Shown here piece after piece: positions 49,165 to 58,384 of a DNA stretch of 64,000 nucleotides. The position numbers and the translations under genes were made by a program. The first letter of the stretch is position 1. Every line of letters starts with the position of its first letter. The notes below the pieces were generated by a model, which saw only the letters and a program-made list of their open reading frames with translations, was not told the DNA's origin and made no database searches. This DNA comes from Bacteroidales bacterium (GTDB taxonomy: Bacteria > Bacteroidota > Bacteroidia > Bacteroidales > GCA-2748055), in the NCBI GenBank assembly GCA_021738565.1, contig JAIPBT010000001.1, forward strand, positions 1-64,000, in the 5' to 3' direction.

Positions 49165-49918
49165 CCAGGGGCCAGGGGCCCGCCTTCGCTGAAGCTACGG
49201 CGGAGACAGTGAGACGGTGAGTCAGTGAGTCAGTGAGTCAGTCAGAGACAGTGAGACAGTGCGGTAATGAGCGGTCCCTCGGCAGGATCGGGAACCGGCG
49301 GGTTGGGGTGTGAGGTGGGAAGATCGAGCTTGTCGAGATCGGTTCCTGACAATAAAGACCGGTTCCTGAGCGAAGAGGTGAGCTCCGCCGAACCTCGAGG
49401 AAGGACCCGGGGCAATAATTCCGATCTTTTCCTCTCTGTATAAATGTGGTAACCGTTTAGGAATTACGAACCGATTCGCCGCGGCGAAGAGCTCATGAAC
49501 CCGACAATCAGTCGGGAGAATAATTACGAATATCGAATTACGAATTAGTTAGCCAACCAGTTAACCAGCAACAAGCACCAAGTAACAAAATCAGTTCGTC
49601 AGTGAGACAGTATATGATCAACGGAATTGGCTGGATAGTATTTAAAATACCGCATCACCGCATCACTGCATCACCGCAACACAATTAAGGCCAGGGGCCA
49701 GAGCGAATTTCGAATGTAGAAGTAATGTTTCAATTGTGAATTGCTGCTTTGATAAGCCACTTCATCATTCTACATTCCTTGTTCGATATTCGATATTCCT
49801 TCGGCTTGTACCTCGGCAGGCTCGGTACTGCGCTCAGGAACCGGGTTATTTATTAGATTAAATAAGCGTAATATATTAGACCAGCGCTATATAAATAGCG
49901 AATTAAATATATATATTT
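49165..49918. repeat. intergenic composite repeat desert 1
   Basis: GTGAGTCA tandem units, CGAATATCGAATTACGAATT, AACCAGCAACAAG, TGATCAACGGAATTGGCTGGATAGTATT, GCATCACCGCATCAC modules; no supported ORF. Confidence 0.8.
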
Positions 49919-51895
49919 CTATCTTCCATATGTAACACCCGGCCAGGCATCTGTTCTGAACGGACCGGCAGGAAGTCCTCCCGTGTTGTAAACATTGGCA
50001 TCATCGGGATTATCTGCCCATGCATACCTCACTGCTACGGGATTGGGAACTTTTTTGTTATGAAGGATGATCTTATTCCCCTCTTTTGTTCCTTTGGCCC
50101 AGTAAAATTCTTTGTCAGGACCCGCAATGGCAAATCCTTTAACATAGCCATACTTGTCCCTGATAAAAAGTTCACTTCCCATGGGGTCCATTTCAACGAT
50201 GGCTTTGTCTCCTTCTATAGTGAGTTCCTTAAATGCAGGACCAGAATATACCACATCTTTACCATAGGTATCATGAAGGGCAGCGAGGGCAAGGCGTTTT
50301 CCAACATCCTGCTTGTTCCTCGGATGAATATCATCCGCCTCTCCAATGTCGATTGTAACGGCCATTCCAGTTTTGGGGAGATCAAGAGCCATGGCCTGTG
50401 CTTCCCTCAACTCCGCCCAGGCACTTTCCACAGGTTCATCCTTTTCCTGCATAAAGTTGGCCAGTTGAACAAAATAGAAACCCATTTCAGGATTGTTCCA
50501 GTGATTTCTCCAGTCCTTAATAAGGTTTGGGAAACGTGTCCTGTATTTATAGGCCCTGGAAGCATTGGATTCACCCTGGTACCAGATTGCTCCCGTTACT
50601 GAAAAATTCAGCAGCGGATGGATCATTCCGTTGAATAAAAGTGTTGGCCTGGAGTTGGGCGATTGCTGCGATTCAATGACAATGTTGAAATCCACTGAAG
50701 AGACCCTGTATTTCCAGGTACCCGCAAGAGCAACATCTCCCTCCACGGTTTTGGCGACCATATTGCGGCCTGCACCGTGAAAACCACCGCCACCCCGGTA
50801 ATCCTCAACCCTTACAACAAGTGTATTCTCACCGGACTCGAGTATGTCAGAAGAGACACTGTAAACCCTTTCATCATTGTATGCTTCGTGCATGGACCCA
50901 ACCTTTGTCCCATTGACCCAGGTAATGTCGCTGTCATCAATCGGTCCGAGGTTAAGCACGATATCATTGGATGCCTGCTTCTCACTAAGTGTAAATGTAC
51001 GCCTGTACCATACCACACCGTCCACCCCGTTCAATCCCTTTCCTTCCCAGAGACCGGGAACCTCCATCTCATTCCATTCAGAAAGGTCAAGGCCGGGGTC
51101 TGCCCAAACAGGAACGTCATTGATCATCCCCTTCTTGAGTTCCCCGATGGATGCAATCAGTTCCTGCTTCATCTTCTCCTGCTTTTCAGCCAGCTCTTCC
51201 GGACTGACAACCTCAATGGTCTCAACCTGGGCCTTCATTTCGGGATCATTCTGAGAGATCTCCCTGCTCATCCAGGTTTCAACATTGGTGCCTCCCCAGT
51301 TGGAACTGATCAGACCGATGGGCACCCCGGTTTCTTTGTGAATTTTTCTACCAAAGAAATATCCCACAGCAGAGAATGTTTTAACCGACTGGGGTGAACA
51401 CTCTTTCCACTCCCCGGACGGCAGGTCGTTTACCGGAAGGAATTGCAGGTTTCGCGGTACAGTGAAAAGGCGAATGCCGGGAAAATCCGCATTAGCAATC
51501 TCTTCTTCTACATTGTCTGAATTCACTACCTGCCATTCCATGTTAGACTGCCCCGAACACACCCATACATCCCCAAGCAGGATGTTGTCAAGTGTGAATG
51601 TATTCTTGCCTCTGATGACCATTTCGAAAGGACCTCCTGCATTCATAGGTGGAAGTATTACCATCCAGTTACCGTCCGCATCAGCCCTGGTGATCTTTTT
51701 CTGCCCGTTAAAAGTTACCGTAACCTTCTCTTTTGCATCGGCCCATCCCCATATCCTGACATCCTGGTCCCGCTGCAATACCATATTGCTCCCGAGAACC
51801 CTGGGCAGACGAACTTCCGCAAAGGTGTTAACATTTATAAAAAGCAGACCTGTTGCGATCAAAACAAGGCCGGTTAGTAAGTTTTTTGTTTTCAT
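49919..51895 (-). CDS. sialate O-acetylesterase (SGNH-type)
   Basis: RLPRVLGSNMVLQRDQDVRIWGWA, VWVCSGQSNMEW, GAIWYQGESNASRAYKY. Confidence 0.95.
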   Translation of the reverse strand: MKTKNLLTGLVLIATGLLFINVNTFAEVRLPRVLGSNMVLQRDQDVRIWGWADAKEKVTVTFNGQKKITRADADGNWMVILPPMNAGGPFEMVIRGKNTFTLDNILLGDVWVCSGQSNMEWQVVNSDNVEEEIANADFPGIRLFTVPRNLQFLPVNDLPSGEWKECSPQSVKTFSAVGYFFGRKIHKETGVPIGLISSNWGGTNVETWMSREISQNDPEMKAQVETIEVVSPEELAEKQEKMKQELIASIGELKKGMINDVPVWADPGLDLSEWNEMEVPGLWEGKGLNGVDGVVWYRRTFTLSEKQASNDIVLNLGPIDDSDITWVNGTKVGSMHEAYNDERVYSVSSDILESGENTLVVRVEDYRGGGGFHGAGRNMVAKTVEGDVALAGTWKYRVSSVDFNIVIESQQSPNSRPTLLFNGMIHPLLNFSVTGAIWYQGESNASRAYKYRTRFPNLIKDWRNHWNNPEMGFYFVQLANFMQEKDEPVESAWAELREAQAMALDLPKTGMAVTIDIGEADDIHPRNKQDVGKRLALAALHDTYGKDVVYSGPAFKELTIEGDKAIVEMDPMGSELFIRDKYGYVKGFAIAGPDKEFYWAKGTKEGNKIILHNKKVPNPVAVRYAWADNPDDANVYNTGGLPAGPFRTDAWPGVTYGR

Positions 51896-52000
51896 GAGTT
51901 TGACATTTGGGTATGATTCAATGTTCTAAATTAATAATTCTTATTTAATTTTAACCGGATAATATGGCGAGTTTTCTATCAGACACTAATTTAAACAAGC

Positions 52001-52816
52001 ATGGGAAAATTTACTGGAAGGGTCGTTTTTATAACCGGTTCAAGCAAAGGGATCGGTAAGATGACGGCCATTGAAATGCTAAAGCAGGGTGCAAGGGTTG
52101 TTATCAACGGAAGAAATGAATCCGTTCTTAACGGAACTACGGAAGAACTGAATGTTTTTAGAGGGGAGGTCATGAAGTTTGCCGGTGATGTTTCAGATGC
52201 ATCAACCTTTGGGAAGGCGCTTGATGCCATCAAAGGCAGGTTCGGGAGACTCGACATTCTTATACTGAATGCCGGGCTCAGCGCTTTCGGAGCCGTTGAA
52301 AGGACAAGCGACGAAGCGCTAATGAATGTTATGAAGGTCAATACTTTCGGCCCTTTCACAGGTGCACGGCTGGCCATCCCCCTCATCAGGGAGTCAAAAG
52401 GAAGCATCGTACTTATCTCTTCCCTGGCCGGATTGCACGGGGTCCCCCATTCATCTGTGTACAGCATGAGTAAGATGGCGCTTACCGCGCTTGCTCAATC
52501 ACTTAAAGCAGAACTTGCCGGAGAAGGCATCCACATCGGGATCATATATATAGGATTTACAAAAAATGATGCTGCCAAGACAACTGTAGGTCCGGATGGT
52601 AAGCTCCGGCCCCTCCAGGAAAGACCAGGATGGGTCCAGCAATCACCGGAAAAAGTTGCAAAATCAATCCTGAAACACATACGCCGAAGGCGGTTTGCAA
52701 CCACACTTTCATCCCTGGGAATGCTCATGGCTTTTTTAACCAGGTATTTTCCCCGCTTGTCCCGGCTCATTATGAGAGGAATGCGACGCTCAGCCGCTAA
52801 ATTAACGGTTGATTAG
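52001..52816 (+). CDS. SDR family oxidoreductase
   Basis: GRVVFITGSSKGIGKMTAIEML; VLISSLAGLHGVPHSSVYSMSKMALTAL (S-Y-K). Confidence 0.93.
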   Translation: MGKFTGRVVFITGSSKGIGKMTAIEMLKQGARVVINGRNESVLNGTTEELNVFRGEVMKFAGDVSDASTFGKALDAIKGRFGRLDILILNAGLSAFGAVERTSDEALMNVMKVNTFGPFTGARLAIPLIRESKGSIVLISSLAGLHGVPHSSVYSMSKMALTALAQSLKAELAGEGIHIGIIYIGFTKNDAAKTTVGPDGKLRPLQERPGWVQQSPEKVAKSILKHIRRRRFATTLSSLGMLMAFLTRYFPRLSRLIMRGMRRSAAKLTVD

Positions 52817-52858
52817 AAAAAAAACAACATCCTGACGTTCGCACAGTGAACTCCAGTA

Positions 52859-52896
52859 ACCAGCAATCCCGACATTCGCTATCGCTCGTCGGGACT
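52859..52896. repeat. 38-bp exact repeat, copy 1 (hairpin-containing)
   Basis: ACCAGCAATCCCGACATTCGCTATCGCTCGTCGGGACT, identical at 54051-54088; CCCGAC/GTCGGG arms. Confidence 0.9.
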
Positions 52897-53134
52897 GCGG
52901 TGCACAGAGTCAGCATCATTCCGGCTACGGCACCTGCTTTCCAAGTGTTCTCCTTCCCCCGGACCTGACTTTTCCCCCGGACCTGATTCTTCCCCCAACC
53001 CCGGCCCTTCCCCCGAGGTGGGAAGGGAGGGGTTCTTAAGAGAAATTATGCTTCGTATGATTTTTCCTTTGCCGGGCACATTTACAAAAAAATTGTACGC
53101 GATGGCGCAAAGCGGACTTATGTATGAATTCAGA

Positions 53135-53218
53135 ATGTATTACGGGGCAGACAAATCTATTAAAAAGAGAGCGTCTAAGTTACGGAAGAAGATGGCATCG
53201 TCAGAGAAAATCAAAATC
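53135..53218 (+). pseudogene. possible DUF559-type endonuclease N-terminal remnant
   Basis: MYYGADKSIKKRASKLRKKMASSEKIKI resembles the N-terminus of DUF559 proteins (YYGA...A-x-x-LRKNMTxxEK); no catalytic part follows. Confidence 0.45.
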
Positions 53219-53288
53219 TCTTCGGCAAAGCCTGACCAATTTAAGCATGTGGCACGAACATTTTTCCCTTCACCCCTTCTCTTTGTCT

Positions 53289-53460
53289 CCCCTTCACCCA
53301 CTGGGGGAAGGGCCAGGGTTGGGGGTGACCGATAGCCAGAAGCCAGAAGCCAGGTTTGGGGGTTTTCCCCCTTCACCCACCGGGGGAAGAGCCAAGATTG
53401 GGGTTTGCCCCCCTTCACCCACCGGGGGAAGGGCCGGGGTTGGGGGTGATCGATAGCCAG
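53289..53460. repeat. C/G-rich REP-like repeat cluster, three copies
   Basis: CCCTTCACCCACYGGGGGAAGRGCC at 53289, 53367 and 53408, with GGTTGGGGGTGAYCGATAGCCAGAAGCCAG after copies 1 and 3. Confidence 0.85.
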
Positions 53461-53546
53461 AAGCCAGGGGCCAAAAGCCAGGAGAACCGCATACCACATA
53501 CCGCATCTTTTCAAATTCAAATATATTTCACTATATTTGTATAGGC

Positions 53547-53783
53547 ATGCCAACTGTCTTTATTATAAAGGGTTACAGGTTCTTCTTTTTTAGCAATGAA
53601 AATCAGGAACCGATACATATACATGTGGAAAAAGCAGACAATTATGCAAAATTCTGGATTGACCCTGTTTTTGTATCTGCTAATTATGGTTTTAATAGCA
53701 AACAGCTGAAAGAAATAAGTCGTTATATTGAGGGACGCACAGATCTGATAAGACAAAAATGGAATGAGCACTTTAACCAATGA
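53547..53783 (+). CDS. DUF4160 domain protein
   Basis: MPTVFIIKGYRFFFFSNENQEPIHIHVEKADNYAKFWIDPVFVSANYGFNSKQLKEI. Confidence 0.92.
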   Translation: MPTVFIIKGYRFFFFSNENQEPIHIHVEKADNYAKFWIDPVFVSANYGFNSKQLKEISRYIEGRTDLIRQKWNEHFNQ

Positions 53784-54012
53784 ACATATATCACCCTTTG
53801 CCACAAAGGTTTGGTTTACGGAAGATATGATGTACGTCATGCTAACTGACGGAAGGGAAATTGGTGTACCTATTCTCTGGTTTCCAAAACTACGCAAAGC
53901 GACCGGTTCACAGTTAAAGAACTTCCGCCTTATCGGGAATGGAATTGGCATTCACTGGGAAGATCTGGACGAGGATATTTCCGTTGCCGGATTATTAACA
54001 GGCAGGTCCTGA
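53764..54012 (+). CDS. DUF2442 domain protein
   Basis: VWFTEDMMYVMLTDGREIGVPILWFPKLRKATGSQLKNFRLIGNGIGIHWEDLDEDISVAGLL. Confidence 0.92.
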   Translation: MSTLTNEHISPFATKVWFTEDMMYVMLTDGREIGVPILWFPKLRKATGSQLKNFRLIGNGIGIHWEDLDEDISVAGLLTGRS

Positions 54013-54050
54013 AACAACCCTTCGGAAAGCTCAGGAGAACCAACCAACTC

Positions 54051-54088
54051 ACCAGCAATCCCGACATTCGCTATCGCTCGTCGGGACT
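54051..54088. repeat. 38-bp exact repeat, copy 2
   Basis: Identical to 52859-52896. Confidence 0.9.
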
Positions 54089-54097
54089 AACCAAACC

Positions 54098-54395
54098 GGT
54101 TCGACAGTGAGACGGTTCGACAGTGAGACGGTTCGACAGTTCGACAGTAAATGATCAACGGAATTGGCTGGATAGTATTAAAGATACTGCATCACCGCAT
54201 CACCGCAACACAATAAGGCAAACCAGTAACCAGCAACCAGCAACAAAATCAGTTCGACGGTTCGATAGTTCGACAGTAAATGATCAACAGAATCAGCTAA
54301 ATAGCATCTGATATACCGCAACACCGCAACACTGCATCACCGCATCACCGCAACACAATTAAGGCAAACCAGTAACCAGCAACCAGCAACAAGTA
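54098..54395 (+). repeat. two tandem copies of the ~145-bp composite module (desert 2)
   Basis: 54098-54247 and 54250-54395 share TTCGACAGTAAATGATCAAC[G/A]GAAT...GCATCACCGCATCACCGCAACACAAT[T]AAGGCAAACCAGTAACCAGCAACCAGCAACAA; third diverged copy at about 49562-49699. Confidence 0.88.
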
Positions 54396-54453
54396 ACATC
54401 CCTCGAAGTCGCTCGATAAAGTCGTCTTACGAACCGACTAAAAAGAGGTTCCA

Positions 54454-55914
54454 CTACGCATTATATGTACTCGATGCAGTCTCTCCCCCCCTTCCTGTCC
54501 AGTTCGTATGGAAGAATTCTCCCCTTGGTTTGTCAATCCGCTCATAGGTATGGGCCCCGAAGTAATCCCGCTGCGCCTGAAGCATATTTGCAGGCAAACG
54601 CTCATTCCGGTAGCCATCGAAATAGCTCAATGCAGAGGAGAATGCCGGAACCGGTATGCCGTTTTCAATTGCCACGGCACAAACCTTGCGCCATCCCTCC
54701 TGTGATGCTTCAACCTTTTGCTTGAAAAATTCACTGAGCAGCAAATTGGGCAATTCATTGTTCTCATCGAATGCTGCCTTAATATCCCCAAGGAATGCTG
54801 AACGAATGATACAACCGCCCCTCCACATGAGCGCTATCTCACCATAATTCAGTGACCAGTTGTACTCTTTTGCCGCTTCTTTCAGCAATACAAATCCCTG
54901 GGCATAGGATACGATCTTGGAAGCATACAACGCCTGACGAATGTATTCAATGAACTGCTTTTTATCACCACTGAAACTGACTTCAGGTCCTGACAGTACC
55001 CTGGAGGCTTCAACCCTCTCTTCCTTTTGTGCAGAAAGACAGCGGGCAAAAACCGCTTCACCGATCAGCGTCAGAGGAATGCCCAGGTCCAGCGCTGAAA
55101 TGCCGGTCCATTTTCCGGTACCTTTCTGTCCGGCAGTATCCAGTATCTTTTCAATCAATGGTTCCCCATCCTCATCCCTGAAAGCAAGGATATCCCTGGT
55201 GATCTCGATAAGGTACGAATCCAGCTCTCCCTTATTCCATTCCCTGAACACATCGTGCATCTCATCAGCAGATAATCCCAGCAGGTTTTTCATAAGGAAA
55301 TAGGCTTCACTGATCAATTGCATATCACCATATTCGATTCCGTTGTGCACCATCTTTACAAAATGTCCGGCCCCGTCACTTCCAACCCAGTCGCAACAAG
55401 GCGTTCCATCTTCTACTTTGGCAGCGATCGACTGGAATATCGGTTTGACATGCTTCCATGCCCCAGGTGATCCTCCGGGCATGATCGACGGACCAAGCAG
55501 CGCCCCTTCTTCACCCCCGGAAACACCCGTCCCGATATAAAGCATCCCCTTGCTCTCCACATACTTCGTCCTTCGTATGGTATCGGGATAGTGAGAATTT
55601 CCGCCGTCAATGATAATATCTCCCCTCTCAAGGTGAGGTAAAACCTTCTCTATGAAATCATCAACAGGTTTGCCGGCTTTTACAAGAAGCATCACCTTCC
55701 GGGGACGCTCCAGGGAATTTACAAAATCCTCAATGGATTGGGCTCCTATGAAGGCTTTTCCCTTGCCCCTTCCTTTGATGAACTTATCGACTTTTTCAAC
55801 GGTACGGTTGTAGACCGAAACGGTGTACCCATGGCGCTCCATGTTCAATACAAGATTTTCACCCATAACTGCCAAACCAATTAGGCCGATATCTGCTTTT
55901 TCTTTCATGATCAA
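54454..55914 (-). CDS. gnd: 6-phosphogluconate dehydrogenase (decarboxylating)
   Basis: [80 protein letters not shown]. Confidence 0.97.
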   Translation of the reverse strand: MIMKEKADIGLIGLAVMGENLVLNMERHGYTVSVYNRTVEKVDKFIKGRGKGKAFIGAQSIEDFVNSLERPRKVMLLVKAGKPVDDFIEKVLPHLERGDIIIDGGNSHYPDTIRRTKYVESKGMLYIGTGVSGGEEGALLGPSIMPGGSPGAWKHVKPIFQSIAAKVEDGTPCCDWVGSDGAGHFVKMVHNGIEYGDMQLISEAYFLMKNLLGLSADEMHDVFREWNKGELDSYLIEITRDILAFRDEDGEPLIEKILDTAGQKGTGKWTGISALDLGIPLTLIGEAVFARCLSAQKEERVEASRVLSGPEVSFSGDKKQFIEYIRQALYASKIVSYAQGFVLLKEAAKEYNWSLNYGEIALMWRGGCIIRSAFLGDIKAAFDENNELPNLLLSEFFKQKVEASQEGWRKVCAVAIENGIPVPAFSSALSYFDGYRNERLPANMLQAQRDYFGAHTYERIDKPRGEFFHTNWTGRGGETASSTYNA

Positions 55915-55947
55915 ATTTTATTTAATGGTATGTATGTGTAAAATATT

Positions 55948-57108
55948 TCAATAGCAACTGTCACCAAGGACATTGAATCCCAATGTTTCAAACAGATCCC
56001 GGTATTTACCGTCATCACTAAAGAGCTTAATGTTATAGGCTCCCGGTTCCCTTCTAACAGGGTAAGATCCCCTGAGTCCCTCGAAGGCGCCCGGCTGTGC
56101 CATGAACCGGTCATGATCTGCTAAAATATTATAAGTCCTGCCATAAGCAGTATACAACATTTCCGTTTCATTGCCCTCTGATCCATCAAGGTATATATCC
56201 GGATCCCGGGGAGCAGGGATACCCGAAGGTTCCCAGCTGTCCAATCCAAGTTGAAAGAAGCTGTTGACCGATCTGACAGACATCCTGGTGCCGTTTGCCT
56301 TGCCATCCACCGAGTATCCTGCAATATGGGGGGTCGCCAGCGTCAAACGCTTCAACAATTCCTGGTCAACATCCGGTTCGTTGACATACACATCCAACAG
56401 GGCCCCTGAGATATGTTCAGAAGCCAGCGATGCCTTCAGTGCATTTTCATCCACTACCTCTCCCCTGCTCGTATTTATGAAAAAGGAGCCTCTCTTCATC
56501 CTGTTAAAAAACTTCCTGTCTGCCATTCCCAGTGTCTTATCCGCTCCTGAATCAGAGAGGGGAACATGCAACGTTACAATATCGGATCCATCCAGCAGGT
56601 CATTCAGGGAAGTAAATTGCTCCGCACCCTCCCTACGCTCCCGCGGGGGATCACAAAGCAGTACTTTCATCCCAAGAGCCCTGGCAGCTGATTCTACCTT
56701 CATTCCCACATTTCCAACTCCTGCGACCCCCAGGACCATATCCTTCGGTTCAAATCCGTTTGAGTGGGCCAGGTGCAGCAATGCTGAAACGATATACTGT
56801 TCAACAGAAGACGAATTACATCCCGGAGCACTGGTCCATGTAATCCCTGCCCTGCTGCAATAATCTGCATCGATATGGTCATGACCGATGGTTGCAGTGG
56901 CAATGAATTTGACAGATGTCCCCTTGAGCAGCGATTCGTTACACCGTGTCCGGGTGCGGATGATCATTGCATCGGCATCTAAAAGGTCTTCCCTTACAAT
57001 GCGTTTACCAGGAATATACTCCACATCAGCAACCGTTTCCAGGGCACCCTCAACAAAAGGAATTTTATCGTCAATAACTATTTTCACACTATTTCTCGAA
57101 TATATCAC
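55948..57108 (-). CDS. pdxB: 4-phosphoerythronate dehydrogenase
   Basis: IVIDDKIPFVEGALE, ATATIGHDHIDADYCSRAGI, VLGVAGVGNVGMKVESAARALGMKVLLCDPPR, DVYVNEPDVDQELL. Confidence 0.93.
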   Translation of the reverse strand: MIYSRNSVKIVIDDKIPFVEGALETVADVEYIPGKRIVREDLLDADAMIIRTRTRCNESLLKGTSVKFIATATIGHDHIDADYCSRAGITWTSAPGCNSSSVEQYIVSALLHLAHSNGFEPKDMVLGVAGVGNVGMKVESAARALGMKVLLCDPPRERREGAEQFTSLNDLLDGSDIVTLHVPLSDSGADKTLGMADRKFFNRMKRGSFFINTSRGEVVDENALKASLASEHISGALLDVYVNEPDVDQELLKRLTLATPHIAGYSVDGKANGTRMSVRSVNSFFQLGLDSWEPSGIPAPRDPDIYLDGSEGNETEMLYTAYGRTYNILADHDRFMAQPGAFEGLRGSYPVRREPGAYNIKLFSDDGKYRDLFETLGFNVLGDSCY

Positions 57109-58363
57109 CGGCAGACCACAATCCTGTTGCCGGATTGGATATAAAAAATATTTCTTCCCCTCCCGGCAAGATGTTCCATCCGTCTTTCAATGAATGCGGA
57201 TCGTATTTTTTCATCATCGGGGCGAGGTTCCCAAACTGGTAATTCACCGACTCAATTTCCTGCCGGGTAAGAGCTCCCGGACAGTAGGTCACAGTGAACC
57301 TCTCCTCTGTTGATCCATGGATTAAGTGAGCTGCGGCACTGAGGTTGTTCCTGAGTTCTTCATTCCCCTCCGTATTTTCCAGGATCTCGGGAGTTGTTTT
57401 GTAACCGTATTTCCTGATCAGCGCATCGATCTCCCTGTCTTCACCGAATTCCTTCAATCCCGGAGCAAGCACGATCAGTTCACCTCCGTCGGCAACAGCC
57501 ATCCTGGTCCTGTAAATACTTTTATTTCCCAGCCAGGTGCTTTTGTACTCTTCCGGATCCAGGTAAACAACAACTTTTTTCAGTGGCTCATCCAGCATTT
57601 CAAAATTCACCTTTTGGGAGAGTGATGCTGCTTTTTCAAAGCACTCCATATCATCGCCGATATACAGTCCTCTCGGTACAAGACTCCCTTCTTCATCCCT
57701 TCCGATCACGGTGAGTACATACAGGACCGGTAATTCGGAAGCAAATTCCCTTTCTGCATAATTCAGCACTTTCCTGACTGGTGTATCGATTCTCCCCATG
57801 ATACGCTCCATCCCGTAAGCAGCTCCGAGAAAATGACTTTTATTGATACCATCGGGGCCTCCTGCACCAATGAAAATGTTCTTATTGTAATTTGCCATGC
57901 CGATCACTTCATGGGGAACCACTTGTCCGACAGACAGTATAAGGTCATGTCCGCCCTCCACAAGCAGTCTGTTGACCTGTGCCGGCCATGAATAAGCAAC
58001 CTTTCCTTCGGAAACCTCTGCTACATATTCGCCGGGGACCTCTCCCAGGTTCACTACATCCTTCCTCCAGTTATGCACCCTGAAAAGCGACCGGGGTATG
58101 TCGCCATACATTTTTTTTAACTCCTTTTCACTCATTGGGGCATGGGTTCCCAATGCAGGAAGTATGTCCGTCATATTTTCCCCGTAATAATCCCGGGCCA
58201 TCCCGGTAATGGGACCGGCCATGCTGTGCGCCCTTGAATAATCCGGGGGGACAGCAATGACTTTTTTCCTGCTGCCTGCGAGATCGAGGGCTTCGTACAA
58301 CCCGGCCCTGATTTCGCCTGGTGTAAGTTTCAACGAGGATCCTCCTTTTTCAAAATAGATCAT
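57089..58363 (-). CDS. LarA-like (DUF2088) hydroxyacid racemase/epimerase family protein
   Basis: VPPDYSRAHSMAGP, LPALGTHAPMSEKELKKMYGD, VGQVVPHEVIGMANYNKNIFIGAGGPDGINKSHFLGA match LarA-family layout. Confidence 0.88.
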   Translation of the reverse strand: MIYFEKGGSSLKLTPGEIRAGLYEALDLAGSRKKVIAVPPDYSRAHSMAGPITGMARDYYGENMTDILPALGTHAPMSEKELKKMYGDIPRSLFRVHNWRKDVVNLGEVPGEYVAEVSEGKVAYSWPAQVNRLLVEGGHDLILSVGQVVPHEVIGMANYNKNIFIGAGGPDGINKSHFLGAAYGMERIMGRIDTPVRKVLNYAEREFASELPVLYVLTVIGRDEEGSLVPRGLYIGDDMECFEKAASLSQKVNFEMLDEPLKKVVVYLDPEEYKSTWLGNKSIYRTRMAVADGGELIVLAPGLKEFGEDREIDALIRKYGYKTTPEILENTEGNEELRNNLSAAAHLIHGSTEERFTVTYCPGALTRQEIESVNYQFGNLAPMMKKYDPHSLKDGWNILPGGEEIFFISNPATGLWSAGDIFEK

Positions 58364-58384
58364 AACTTCAAAGTTATAATTTGT

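Noticed and set aside
49208-49260. Possible CRISPR array (regular short repeats)
   Set aside because: Units are 8-10 bp tandem repeats without unique spacers, leader or cas genes.
53140-53553. Minus-strand ORFs with SPPTPALPPVGEG repeats
   Set aside because: Spurious translations of the C-rich REP-like repeats, not a proline-rich protein.
54123-54311. 62-aa ORF with duplicated RRFDSSTVNDQ
   Set aside because: Reads through the tandem ~145-bp module; the repetition is at DNA level and coding is unsupported.
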